A stretch of DNA of 64,000 nucleotides, taken from positions 1 through 64,000 of the forward strand of contig JAYPQK010000003.1 in NCBI GenBank assembly GCA_038131955.1. The letters are read 5' to 3'. Shown here piece by piece: positions 8,316-18,246 of this stretch. The number at the start of each line of letters is the position of its first letter. Within the stretch, counting starts at the first letter, position 1. Below the pieces are notes generated by a model. It was not told the DNA's origin. It did no database searches and saw nothing but the letters and a program-made list of their open reading frames with translations. This DNA is from SHAN690 sp038131955. GTDB lineage: Bacteria > Bacteroidota > Bacteroidia > Flavobacteriales_G > Salibacteraceae. Both the position numbers and the translations under genes were made by a program.

Positions 8316-10984
8316 ATGAAGCGCATCTGTCTCGCCCTGCTGTTTGTGTTCGCTGCCTCTTGGTCTGCCTTGGCGCAGATCGTGGTTGAGAATGCCCAGG
8401 AAACGGGCAATTGGGCAGAGTACTATGTAGAAGAGATCCTCCTCGGTGAGGGGATCGAAGCCTTCAATATCAGTTTCGAAGGAGATAGCATGCAGATCGG
8501 TGAATTCTGGAATGGACAGAATTCGAATCTTCAGCTGAACGATGGCTTGATCATGGCGTCGGGCGATGTGAACCTCGCTGATAGTTTTCCCAACAACGGT
8601 TCGCTGACAGCGGGCTTTCCAACAGCCCTGCCCCAGAATTACGATAGCATTCTCACGAGTCTGTCGGCTCCCTTGACCACCAATCACGTCGCGATCCTGG
8701 AATTTGACTTTGTCCCAACAGGTGATACGGTAAGATTCAACTACGTTTTCGCGTCGGAGGAGTACAACTTCTACGTGTGTACCCAGTTCAACGATGTCTT
8801 TGGATTCTTTCTCAGTGGCCCTGGAATTACGGGTATTGCCAACTTAGCCGTGGTGCCGGGAACCAATCTACCCGTGGCGGTCAATAACATCAATGACGGA
8901 AAGGCGGGATTCGGACAGTCGCCGCAACCGTGCACCTACAATACGAACAACTGCGCCTGCAACTCGCAGTACTACGTTAACAACAACTTTCCCACCGCTG
9001 GTCAGACCGTGAGCTACAACGGATTTACGGTCCCGTTGGAAGCCAAGCACGAAGTGATCTGCGGGGATACATATCATATCCGATTAGCCATTGCCGATGT
9101 ATCCGATGGAGCATTGGACTCGGGTGTGTTCTTAGAAGGTGGAAGTTTTTCATCCAACCTGATCGAGGTACAGATCGAAACCGTGAATGGAGATAGTACG
9201 ATCAATGAAGGCTGCGGAACGGCGGATATCCTCTTCACCCGAGGCGATACCACCGACACTTCGATCTCCTACTTGAGCTTCAGTGGAACAGCTACAAACG
9301 GGGTCGATTTTACTGCCTTGCCTGATACGATCATTCTCTTACCGGGTGTTCAAGACTCGATCATCACGATCAATCCATTTGCGGATGGACTACCAGAGGG
9401 AATGGAGTACATCACCATCTCGGCTATGAGCATTACCCAGTGCAATGATACCTTCATCAGCACGGGTACGATGTACATCTACGACGTTCCCAATATCGTC
9501 TTTGACAAATCACCGGACACCTCATTCACCTGTCCTCCTGATTCCTTTATACTATGGGCGCATGCCCTCAGCGGTGGTCCGCCGCCGTTTACCTATCAAT
9601 GGAGTACTGGGGATACCTTGGATACCATTATGGTGGGACTCAGTCCAAATGGAGGGGTGGATACCTTCATTGTAGGGGTGCAGGACAGTTGTCAGCTGAC
9701 CACGGTGTACGACACCATATTCGTTTTCAAGAACTACGCGGATGATCCTGTTCCCAACATCATCAATGATTCATTGGTGAATTGTGCGGGCCAAAGCATC
9801 GAGCTAGCCTGTTTGGTGAATTTCGGAATACAGCCTTTGACCTATGCGTGGAGTACGGGCGACTTAGATTCTACTGCTGTGGTTACGGTCTCTGGAAATA
9901 CGACCGTAGTGCTCAGCGTCACGGATGGCTGCGGCAGGGTGCGCGTTGATTCGGCTTTCCTTGGGGTGAAAGTTCCTGACACATTCCAGATCGATTTTCC
10001 GGATACTATGGCCTTTTGTCTGGGATACGAGCTAACGGTTGAACCTACCTTCTCTGGTGGAGTTGGCCCTTATTTGTTTGCATGGAATGAGAACAACACA
10101 GGCTTCGGAAACGATTCCGCTATCTCTATCATGGTGTATGGTGATACGACGGTTCATCTATGGATCCAGGATGTTTGCGGTAGACAGTACTATTCTTCCT
10201 TCGAGATCGATGCCTTTGATGTGGAGCCGTTGGGTGCATTCCTTTCGTCACAGGAAGCCTTGTGCTCTGGAGAAGACTTCTTGCTTGCTCCTGAGGTATC
10301 TGGTGGACTCCCTCCATTCGAATACGAATGGTCGACAGGATCCACGGATTCAGCGATCCAATTCTTTGGGAATGTGAGCCAATTGGTTTTTGTTACCATC
10401 ACTGATTTCTGTGGCAACCAAACCATTACTTCCGCCGATATTTTCGTTCCGGAGAATACCGAATTGACCTTGACTCTTTCCGGCGATAACGTCTTGTGTT
10501 TCGGTGACGAATACATCATCCGAGCACAGGCCTTGGGCGGAGCAGGCGGGTATGACTTCGAATGGTTCTCGGTAGAAGATCCGATCATCGGAGAGATGTA
10601 CCAGCAGATCGACAGTGCTACTTTCCGAGTCATTGCACGCCAGAACAACACCCACTACGTACGCGTTTCTGACCAATGCGGTAACGCAACTCAGATACGC
10701 TCAGGTTCAAGGGATCATTGTCTTGAGATTCCGAATGTGATCACTTCCCTAACGGGGATGGATGGAACGATGCCTTCTACATCAATAACATCACTTCCTT
10801 TCCGGATGCTCATCTCATCATCTACAATCGTTGGGGACAAAAGCTGTTTGAGTCGAAGCCATACTTGAACGAATGGGTGCCAGTAGAACATCCTTCGGGA
10901 ACGTATTACTACATCCTGAGCTCAGATCATTTTCCTGTGATGCGAGGAGATGTGATGATCATCCACGAAGAGCAAGGGCGCTGA
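8316..10984 (+). CDS. Large secreted protein: choice-of-anchor L domain, repeats, T9SS type B sorting domain (one 3' frameshift)
   Basis: About 888 residues. An N-terminal signal peptide (RICLALLFVFAASWSALA) is followed by a choice-of-anchor L type domain (about 25-290) with ILLGEGIEAFNISFEGDSMQ and YVFASEEYNFYVCTQFNDVF. A Calx-beta-like segment follows (about 295-390), then several about 90-residue immunoglobulin/PKD-like repeats, each with the pattern GGxPPFxYxWSTG. The frame breaks near 10740-10755. The next frame then reads FPNGDGWNDAFYINN, IIYNRWGQKLFES, PSGTYYYILSSD and MRGDVMIIHEEQGR, stopping at 10982-10984. That is the gliding-motility-associated (CHU_C) type B C-terminus that routes proteins through T9SS. 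The protein is probably surface-exposed and adhesive. It begins 37 bases after purE and its end overlaps the convergent ABC ATPase gene by 26 bases. Confidence 0.9.
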
Positions 10985-11586
10985 TGTCCAATGGATCATC
11001 CGTAGCACACGCCATTTCTTCAGACTGATTATTGGAACAGATGATCGTGATTCGGTGAGCCAGATGTTGACTCAAGGTGTCATTGAACCATTGAGTCCAT
11101 CGCTTATCCAAGTTCGAACTCGGCTCATCCAACAGTATCACTTCACTTTTTACTGAGGATCGCGCCAACTTCCAGTCGTTGACACTGCCCGAACTCAGCT
11201 GACTCCAGCGGCTTCTTTTTGCATGTTGGGCTAGATCGATCTGCTCCATCAGTTCTGCGGGTTCTCTACGGGTCATTGTCTTCAAGCGTTGGTGGAGAGC
11301 AATGCTTCTCCACGGTGAATTCCTCGAAAAGATCCAGGTAGGGCGTGGCCATGCTGATGTGTTGATACCACTGCTCAACGGGAAGGTCTACTTCCCCCTT
11401 GCGATGCGAGATCCGACCTTCGTTCGGAGTAACGAAACCAGAAATGATCTGCAGTAACGTGCTCTTTCCGCTGCCGTTGTTCCCTATGATGGGGTAGACG
11501 TGACTTGATTCGAATGCTTGACTGACGGATTGAAATATCCAATGCTCTCCGTATTGCTTGCCGATATCTTCGAGCAGGATGCGCAT
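10959..11586 (-). CDS. ABC transporter ATP-binding protein (frameshifted)
   Basis: About 208 residues in two overlapping frames. The N-terminal half has MRILLEDIGKQYG and Walker A PIIGNNGSGKSTLL (about residues 32-45). The other frame (11378 downward) has the signature region SQLSSG and Walker B with the D-loop EVILLDEPSSNLDK. The frame changes at about 11270-11300 (between FTVEKHC and LHQRLKTM). The LSSG signature is followed by VNDWKLARS where LSSGMRQRxKLA is usual, so a second local error is possible. It follows lpxA after 2 bases and thus belongs to the lipid A operon. Substrate unknown; no membrane subunit is adjacent. The length suits a small single-domain ATPase. Confidence 0.75.
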
Positions 11587-11588
11587 GG

Positions 11589-12367
11589 CTATGAATTCAC
11601 GCCGCGCATCACGCCATTCTCAGAAGCTTCAAAGAAGGCGATGATCTCATCGCGGTACGAAGAATCGTTCACGTTATCCTTCAAACCGAAGCTGTGGCCT
11701 TTGAGGTCACATTGTTCAGTACATAGATCTGTCGATAGATGTCTTCAATAGTGCGAATATCGAGCTCGTCATATCCTCTGCGCTTCAGTCCGATCGAGTT
11801 GATGCCTACGTAACTCAATGGCTCACGAGCTGCCCGTACGTAGGGAGGAACATTCTTTCTCACCAAGCTGCCACCCGCGATGAAGCAGTGAGCACCGATG
11901 TGAAGGAATTGCTGCACGGCTACCATGCCTTCCAAGATGGCAAAGTCGTCGATGCGGATGTGTCCTGCTAGGTTCACGCAATTCGCGAGAATGACATTGT
12001 TACCCACGCTGCAATCGTGCGCGACGTGCACGTAGGCCATCAATAGACAGTTTGAACCCACTTCCGTTTTCCAGGCGTCTGTCGTTCCCTTATTGATGGT
12101 TACGCATTCGCGAATGATGGTGTTGTTACCAATGATCGTGTGGGTTTCTTCACCGGCGTATTTGAGGTCTTGTGGAACCGCAGATATGACTGCGCCGGGG
12201 AAGATCTTACAGTTCTTCCCAATGCGAGCACCATCCATTAAAGTCACGTTCGACCGATCCATGTACCATCTCCGATCTCTACGTCACCGTAGATCGTGGA
12301 GAAGGGCTCGATGGTGACTTTCTCACCGATCTTTGCGTTAGATGAATGTTCGCTCTAACTCGCTCAT
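11589..12367 (-). CDS. lpxA: Acyl-ACP--UDP-N-acetylglucosamine O-acyltransferase (frameshifts at both ends)
   Basis: About 258 residues. LpxA adds the first 3-OH acyl chain to UDP-GlcNAc, the first step of lipid A synthesis. The central open stretch (11681-12262) shows left-handed beta-helix hexapeptides (MDGARIGKNCKIFPGAVIS, AHDCSVGNNVILANCVNLAG) and the catalytic His region AYVHVAHDC. Upstream frames supply IEPFSTIYGDVEIGDGTW and, from ATG 12367, a start readable as MSELANIHPNAKIG if two small indels are repaired. Downstream, frame +1 gives NVNDSSYRDEIIAFFEASEN and the stop at 11589-11591. The gene follows lpxC/fabZ directly, the standard Bacteroidota order. Confidence 0.9.
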
Positions 12368-13775
12368 CGTTCCTCACTTTAATGATCTGTGCCATCAATT
12401 CTCCTTCAGCCACAATTTGATTTCTTACGTACGCCTCTGCACGCATGCTCACCATGCCTCGGCGGATCGAGCGATCAAATGCAGGCTAAAGACCAGTGTG
12501 TCTCCCGGAAACCACCTTGCGCTTGAACTTCACCTTGTCGATCTTGACGAAGAGGTCTCATAGTTCCGCGGGTCTTCGATCTGACTCATGCGAGGATACC
12601 ACCACACTGAGCCATTGCCTCGACTTGAAGCACGCCAGGCATCACAGGATTACCTGGGAAGTGACCTTGGAAGAACTCCTCGTTCATCGTCACGTTCTTG
12701 ACACCAACGACATAGTCTTCGCCCATCTCGATGATCTTGTCCACGAGAAGGAACGGATAGCGGTGGGGAAGCATCTCGCTGATCTCGTTGATGCCGTAGA
12801 TCGCATCTGCGTTGAGATCGAAATTAGGAGATGACTTCGAGTCTTTCTTGAGTCAGGTCTTTCAACATCTTTCGCGAAAAAGCTACATTAGCTGTGTATG
12901 ACCTGGAACGCGCTGTAAGGATGTGACCTTGGATCGCTTACCGATCAAGGCAAGGAGCCAATGATGTCCAAGTGGTTGTGTCGAGCCGGTTCGTTCTGGA
13001 AATGCAGCTTGACGTTATTCAAGATGCCGATTCCAACGGATTCGAGCTCTGATTTGTCGCGGTGGAAGGTCGCAGCCAATCGATCTTTATCCTCTTCAGA
13101 CATCTCTGAAGTATCGGTGTCAACCATGACGATGGCGTTGTCCACGTCGCCCCCTTTGATCAGTCCATTGTTCACCAACTGCATCAGCTCGCGTAAGAAG
13201 ACGAAGGTTCGACATCGGGAGAAGTCGTCCTTGAACTCTTCGATCTTGTGGAGTTGAGCGTGCTGCGTACCCAGTAAAGGAGAGCGATAATCCACCATCA
13301 CCGTGATACGATAATCCGGTGAAGGAACGGCTAGCATTTCCACTTCACGCTCAGGATCTTCATAGGTGATGTTGTCCTTCAAGATATAGATATCGCGCTC
13401 TGCATCCTGCTCCACCATCCCTACGGCTTCGATGGCATCTACAAAAAGCTTTGAGCTACCGTCGAGGATTGGAACTTCAGGGCCATCCATTTCGATGAGG
13501 GCGTTATCGATTCCCATTCCGTACAAGGCGGCGAGCAAGTGCTCAGTGGTGTGTACCTCCATCTTGTCATTCCCTAGAGAAGTACCTCTCTTTGTGCTGA
13601 TCACGTTGTCTACATCAGCTTTGATAGTAGGCATGTCTGGAAGGTCGGTTCGCTTGAAAGCATACCAAGAGTTCACCTCCGATGGGTGAACCGTCAGTTT
13701 GGTATTTTTACCGGTGTGTAGACCTACTCCTTCAAGCGTGAAGGACTCCCGCAAGGTCTTTTGCATTTCAGCCAT
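12338..13775 (-). CDS. lpxC/fabZ: Bifunctional UDP-3-O-acyl-N-acetylglucosamine deacetylase / 3-hydroxyacyl-ACP dehydratase (frameshifts in second half)
   Basis: About 470 residues, a fusion typical of Bacteroidota. The LpxC half (from ATG 13775) has MQKTLRESFTLEGVGLHTGK, VHTTEHLLAALYGMGIDNAL with the zinc-binding HTTEH motif, and LHKIEEFKDDFSRCRTFVF, then KLHFQNEPARHNHLDIIGS with a second zinc site near 12950. The FabZ half (about 12774 downward) has MLPHRYPFLLVDKI and the active-site stretch FFQGHFPGNPVMPGVLQVEA. After a break at about 12590 another frame reads KIDKVKFKRKVVPGDTLVFS and AEGELMAQIIK. Breaks lie near 12940-12780, 12590 and about 12510-12440. The 3' end near lpxA is uncertain by some tens of bases. 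I reject an upstream start reading MKWLNSRK because MAEMQKTLRES matches the family. Confidence 0.9.
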
Positions 13776-14812
13776 GGTTGTCGGTTTTGGACATATTTTT
13801 CTTGAGTTCAGCCACTTCATCGGCGAGCTCGTGTAATCTTCTAAAATGAACGTAAGAACGCCTATAGTCCTGATTGGTAGGGCAGGTGAACTCTTGAGTA
13901 TGGCTCCTTTTCCTTCACTGTACCTCCGATTCCCGACTGAGCGGCGATCTTCACTTCATCTGCAATGGTGATGTGACCGATGATGCCGACTTGGCCTCCG
14001 ATCATACAGTTCTTTCCGATCTTGGCGGAACCCGCGATACCCGTCTGGGCTGCGATCACGGTATTCTCTCCGATCTCAACGTTGTGAGCAACTTGGATCA
14101 AGTTGTCGAGCTTGACACCCTTTCGGATGATCGTACTCCCTAGCGTTGCTCGGTCTATCGTTGTGCCCGCTCCGATCTCTACGTGATTTTCGAGGATGAC
14201 ATTCCCGAGGTGCACCACTTTCTGGTATTCATTCTCACGGTTTGGAGCAAATCCGAAACCGTCTCCACCCAGGATAGCTCCAGGTTGGATAATACAATGA
14301 GCACCGACCACACATCGATGTCCGATATGCACTCGCTCGTGTAACACGGTCTCTTTTCCGATGCGCGCTTCCGCTCCAATGAAAGAGAGCGCGCCAATCG
14401 ATGCACCTTCTTCTATCTGAGCTCCGGCTTCGATGACCACGTTCGCACCCACATGAGCCGATGCGTGTACCACTGCTGACGGATCGACCACAGCCGAAGG
14501 GTGAATTCCCGCAGGCTTCTGCATCATCTTCGCGTAGCTCTGCATCAAGGTGGAGAACGCCAACCTAGGATCTTCCACACGAACCAGGGTTAGGGTGGAA
14601 GGCAGTTCTTTTTCCGCTTTAAAGTCTTGTGCTACGATGGCAATACTTGCGCCAGTAGAGTAGATGTGTTCGGTATAGGCAGGGTTGGCCAAAAAGGTCA
14701 GCGTACCTGCCTTTCCAGCTTCGATCGGTGAAAGGTCGTTCACGGTCGCTTGCGAGTCCCCGTCAACACTCCCTCCCAGGATGCCTGCGATTTGTCCTGC
14801 ACTGAATTCCAT
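13768..14812 (-). CDS. lpxD: UDP-3-O-(3-hydroxyacyl)glucosamine N-acyltransferase (3' frameshift)
   Basis: About 347 residues. LpxD adds the N-linked 3-OH acyl chain in lipid A synthesis. The N-terminal uridine-binding domain (about 1-100) is followed by hexapeptide repeats (VVDPSAVVHASAHVG, NVVIEAGAQIEEGASIG) and the motif HLGNVILENHVEIGAGTTID. Near 13890 the frame slips: in the correct frame GGTVKEK is followed by GAILxxSPALPI, then a C-terminal helix RSYVHFRRLHELADEVAELK, which is the normal LpxD trimerisation tail. The stop at 13768-13770 overlaps the lpxC start by 8 bases, so the two are coupled. The start is ATG 14812. Confidence 0.92.
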
Positions 14813-14832
14813 CAAGTTGGCGAATGTGGCGG

Positions 14833-14840
14833 CAAAGGTA
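14833..14840 (-). promoter_or_regulatory. -7 box upstream of lpxD
   Basis: The minus strand reads TACCTTTG, matching TAnnTTTG, about 20 bases upstream of the lpxD ATG in the 110-base gap after the HD-domain gene. No well-spaced TTG is evident. It suggests that the lipid A genes have their own promoter in addition to any read-through. Confidence 0.4.
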
Positions 14841-14922
14841 GTTAACCCCTACGCAACCCCATTCAAAAGTACCGCGATAGGTTGGGGATGTTGCTAACAG
14901 TGATCGTAGTTATCAACAAGTG

Positions 14923-16170
14923 CTATTGAACCTCAAACTCCTCTGGGAAGTAAAGGAAGTGCTTGGTTTCGATCGTGTCGAGTGTGCTGAATTGGAACAG
15001 CGTGGCCGCTTCAGAGATGTCGTTGGCCGAGCCGTCCTTCTGGAGGATAGTGATCGAATCGTTCTCCATGTTGTACGCCGTGTTCGAAAGACTGCGCTGA
15101 AAAAGCAGATAGCGCATCTCTTCCTCAGTATAGCCCAATTGCTTGGCCGCTTCAGCGCGCATTTCATCCATTCGTTCGAGGGAGTAAGGTTCTTTCACCG
15201 GTCGGGTCTTCAGCAATCGACGATTGATCAATCGCTTGCACATCTCGCTCAGAACACGGTCCTCGCAGTCGATCCATTGCTTGATGGAATACATCATGTC
15301 GTAATCGTCCAACTTCACAAAATGCTTGAGCCATGATTCACTGTCCGATAATTCGCAAGGCTCAGAACGATACAAGAAATAGTGCATGGCATCCGACGCA
15401 TCTAATTGCACGCCTTTGACAGCGAGTTCCTTCGCCCTTAGCAAGGTGTGCATCAGCATGAATTCAGCAGATACCACCGTCTTGTGCAAATAGACTTGCC
15501 AATACATCAGTCGGCGCGCGATCAAGAATTTCTCTAAGGAATACACCCCTTTAGCCTCCACAGCGAGGTTCCCTTCATGTACGGTGAGCATCTTGATGAT
15601 GCGCTCTGATCCGATGACCCCTTCGGATACTCCGGTGAAGAAACTGTCGCGCTTCAAGTAGTCCAATCGGTCCGTATCGAGCTGGCTACTCACCAGTTGA
15701 TGAAGGAATTGTACCCTGTGCTTTCCCGTGTAGATATCGATGGCTAGGGTGAGCGCCCCGTCGAACTCCTCGTTCATGTTGTGCATGATCTGAAGTCCGA
15801 TACTTTCGTGATCAACCCCTTGCACGATAGTATTTTCCAAGGCATGTGAGTATGGACCGTGCCCAATGTCGTGCAGAAGGATGGCAACCTTGGCGGCTTG
15901 TTCCTCTTCAGCAGAGATATCGAAACCTTTTCCCCTCAAAGTGCCGATAGCACTGCGCATCAAATTCATTGCTCCGATGGCGTGTTGGAAGCGACTGTGG
16001 TTCGCTCCGCCATAGACCAAATTGGTCAGTCCTAGTTGGGTGATCCTTCTTAGCCGCTGGAAATGAGGGTGCTCGATGATCCTGTAAATCAATGGGTCAT
16101 CGATGGTAATAAACCCATAGATCGGGTCGTTAAATGTCTTTATGGAATTGGGCTTGGGAGGGATACTCAC
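14923..16170 (-). CDS. HD domain phosphohydrolase (dGTPase-like)
   Basis: About 415 residues from GTG 16170 (MSIPPKPNSIKTFNDPIYGF). The HD-superfamily metal site is clear: HSRFQHAIGAMNL (first His), ILLHDIGHGPYSHALE (HD pair) and HESIGLQIMH. A later QLDTDRLDYLKRDSFFTGV is characteristic of the COG1078 branch, which includes SAMHD1-like dNTPases. The reaction is probably hydrolysis of a (d)NTP, but the true substrate is not deducible. The usual family length is about 400-410. The reading frame is open further upstream to 16269, but those residues overlap porX on the other strand and match nothing. It is divergent from porX and upstream of lpxD, as I recall for other Bacteroidota. Confidence 0.9.
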   Translation of the reverse strand: MSIPPKPNSIKTFNDPIYGFITIDDPLIYRIIEHPHFQRLRRITQLGLTNLVYGGANHSRFQHAIGAMNLMRSAIGTLRGKGFDISAEEEQAAKVAILLHDIGHGPYSHALENTIVQGVDHESIGLQIMHNMNEEFDGALTLAIDIYTGKHRVQFLHQLVSSQLDTDRLDYLKRDSFFTGVSEGVIGSERIIKMLTVHEGNLAVEAKGVYSLEKFLIARRLMYWQVYLHKTVVSAEFMLMHTLLRAKELAVKGVQLDASDAMHYFLYRSEPCELSDSESWLKHFVKLDDYDMMYSIKQWIDCEDRVLSEMCKRLINRRLLKTRPVKEPYSLERMDEMRAEAAKQLGYTEEEMRYLLFQRSLSNTAYNMENDSITILQKDGSANDISEAATLFQFSTLDTIETKHFLYFPEEFEVQ

Positions 16171-16184
16171 TAGGTCTACCTTTG
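16154..16184 (+). promoter_or_regulatory. Promoter of porX
   Basis: TTG at 16154-16156 and TACCTTTG at 16177-16184 are separated by 20 bases, fitting the Bacteroidota promoter. The porX ATG is 23 bases after the -7 box. The -33 element lies inside the first codons of the divergent HD-domain gene, so the two divergent transcripts must start within a few tens of bases of each other. Confidence 0.55.
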
Positions 16185-16206
16185 AATGCGAAGATAAAAT
16201 CAACTT

Positions 16207-17766
16207 ATGAGCAACGCACAAGCGAAGATCCTTTGGGCAGACGACGAGATCGATCTGCTGAAACCACACATCATTTTTCTAGAAAACAAAGGATACGCTG
16301 TGACGGCGGTCAGTAGCGGGGTTGAGGCCATCGACGAGATCACAGAGGCTGATTTCGACGCCGTGTTTCTAGATGAAAATATGCCTGGAATTTCCGGATT
16401 AGAAGTGTTGACCCGAATCAAGTCGATCAAGCCCGCGATCCCTGTTATCATGATCACGAAAAGCGAGGAGGAGACGATCATGGAGGATGCTATCGGCTCC
16501 AAGATCTCCGATTATTTGATCAAGCCGGTGAATCCGAATCAAATCCTCCTCAGCCTGAAAAAGAACCTCGAAGGCAAGCGATTGGTGAGTGAAAAGACCA
16601 CCTCGGGCTACCAACAAGAATTCCGACAGATCGGTATGCGACTCAACGATCGACTCGATTGGAAGGAGTGGAGTGAGCTCTACAAGCAGATCGTGTATTG
16701 GGACCTTGAACTCGAGGAGAGCGGCGATCCAAGCATGCATGAGATATTGAGCATGCAGAAGGACGAAGCGAACAGCCAGTTTTGCCGATTCTTCGAAGAC
16801 AACTACCTCGATTGGGTTTCAGGGAACTCAGACGACAAACCAGAGATGTCGCACACCGTTTTCAAGAACTGGGTGATGCCGGAAGTCAAAGACGGAAAGC
16901 CAACCTTTCTTGTGGTGATTGACAACCTGCGCTACGACCAATGGCGTGTGATCCAACAAGCCATCACCGAGTATTTCCGCGTCGACGATGAGCGCACGAT
17001 CTTCAGTATTCTTCCTACGGCGACCCAATACGCTCGAAATGCCTTGTTCTCAGGATTGCTTCCGGGCGAGATCGAGAAGCGTTTTCCCCAGTATTGGATC
17101 AATGAGGATGAAGACGGAAGCAAGAACCAATACGAGAAAGAACTGATGGCCGAGCAGATCAAACGACTCGGACGTAACCTGAATACGAGCTACGCTAAGA
17201 TCACCAACCTGAATTTTGGTAAGAAGGTCAGCGAGGGCATTCACTCTCTTTCGAAGAATGAGTTGAACGTCATCGTATACAACTTCGTCGACATGCTGAG
17301 TCATGCCCGCACGGAGATGGAGGTCATCCGTGAACTGGCCGACGATGAGTCAGCCTATCGCTCGCTCACGTTGTCGTGGTTCGAGCACTCGCCGTTGCGC
17401 GATATGATGAAGACCATCGCTGAGATGGGGGCCAAGATGATCATCACCACCGACCATGGCACCGTGCACGTCAAGCATCCGGTGAAGGTGGTTGGCGATC
17501 GAAATACGAATACAAACCTTCGATACAAGATTGGTCGTAACCTGAATTACAAGGAGCGCGAGGTGTTCGAGGTGCTCAAGCCGGAAGACGCCTTCCTGCC
17601 TCGAGCCAACGTGAGTAGCCGCTATATCTTCGCCCGTGGCAATGACTTCTTTGCCTATCCAAATAATTACAATCACTACGTGAAGTATTACAAGGACACC
17701 TTCCAGCACGGAGGCATCTCCTTGGAGGAGGTGATCATTCCTTTCGCGATCTGTTCTCCTAAGTAA
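16207..17766 (+). CDS. porX: T9SS response regulator PorX (receiver + PglZ domain)
   Basis: 519 residues, the family's usual length. An N-terminal CheY-like receiver (about 1-125) has the acidic pair D12/D13, phosphoacceptor Asp56 in VFLDENMPG and the TKSEE/K switch region. The remainder is a PglZ/alkaline-phosphatase-like domain with VVIDNLRYDQW, TATQYARNALFSGL, YNFVDMLSHAR and ITTDHGTVHV. In Porphyromonas and Flavobacterium the PorX/PorY pair controls T9SS expression, and the PglZ domain is a zinc phosphodiesterase. Here it fits the T9SS cargo proteins at 8.3-11.0 and 42.6-45.8 kb. The cognate kinase PorY is not in the window. Its own promoter is at 16154-16184. Confidence 0.95.
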   Translation: MSNAQAKILWADDEIDLLKPHIIFLENKGYAVTAVSSGVEAIDEITEADFDAVFLDENMPGISGLEVLTRIKSIKPAIPVIMITKSEEETIMEDAIGSKISDYLIKPVNPNQILLSLKKNLEGKRLVSEKTTSGYQQEFRQIGMRLNDRLDWKEWSELYKQIVYWDLELEESGDPSMHEILSMQKDEANSQFCRFFEDNYLDWVSGNSDDKPEMSHTVFKNWVMPEVKDGKPTFLVVIDNLRYDQWRVIQQAITEYFRVDDERTIFSILPTATQYARNALFSGLLPGEIEKRFPQYWINEDEDGSKNQYEKELMAEQIKRLGRNLNTSYAKITNLNFGKKVSEGIHSLSKNELNVIVYNFVDMLSHARTEMEVIRELADDESAYRSLTLSWFEHSPLRDMMKTIAEMGAKMIITTDHGTVHVKHPVKVVGDRNTNTNLRYKIGRNLNYKEREVFEVLKPEDAFLPRANVSSRYIFARGNDFFAYPNNYNHYVKYYKDTFQHGGISLEEVIIPFAICSPK

Positions 17767-17817
17767 GCTTGGTACGGGCTTCTAGCCGATATTTGTGTTA
17801 TCTTAGAGAACCGTAAG

Positions 17818-18246
17818 ATGCAACGTATCGTTTCTATGCCTGCCTTGGATCAATGTGATGAGCTGAAAAGCACCTTTCAGTCGCTGTACGCAGACCGACA
17901 AGTATTCGCTTTTCGCGGTGACTTGGGCGCTGGGAAGACCACGTTGATCAAGATCCTGTGTGCGGACTTGGGCGTGGAAGACGAGATGAGCAGTCCGTCC
18001 TTTTCCTTGGTGAATGAATACGAAGGCGATGCCGGAACCATTCTGCATCTGGACTTATATCGACTCAAGAAACCCGAAGAATTGATCGACATCGGTTGGT
18101 ACGACTACCTGGATCAAGGCCATATTACTTTTGTGGAGTGGCCTGAAATGGCAGAAGAACTAATGCCTGCAGATACGGTAGATGTCCGGATCCAAGTGGA
18201 TCCTTCGAGTGACACACGCACCCTGACCTTAACCTACGAACCATGA
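17818..18246 (+). CDS. tsaE: tRNA threonylcarbamoyladenosine biosynthesis ATPase TsaE
   Basis: 142 residues, the normal length. Walker A GDLGAGKTTLIKILC (near residues 38-52), a switch region SPSFSLVNEY (near 61-70), HLDLYRLKKPEEL (near 80-92) and FVEWPEMAEELMP (near 107-119) define the family. TsaE hydrolyses ATP while assisting TsaB/TsaD to make t6A37 of ANN-decoding tRNAs. The stop overlaps the ald start as ATGA (18243-18246), so the two are translationally coupled. It begins 51 bases after porX. Start ATG 17818. Confidence 0.93.
   Translation: MQRIVSMPALDQCDELKSTFQSLYADRQVFAFRGDLGAGKTTLIKILCADLGVEDEMSSPSFSLVNEYEGDAGTILHLDLYRLKKPEELIDIGWYDYLDQGHITFVEWPEMAEELMPADTVDVRIQVDPSSDTRTLTLTYEP

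Noticed and set aside
13776..13820. Longer start for lpxC/fabZ (MKWLNSRK...)
   Set aside because: These residues come from the frame of the lpxD tail region; the family start MAEMQKTLRES at 13775 is matched exactly.
14816..14922. tRNA or other RNA gene in the lpxD-HD gap
   Set aside because: No cloverleaf or conserved T-loop; the gap is short and holds a promoter-like box.
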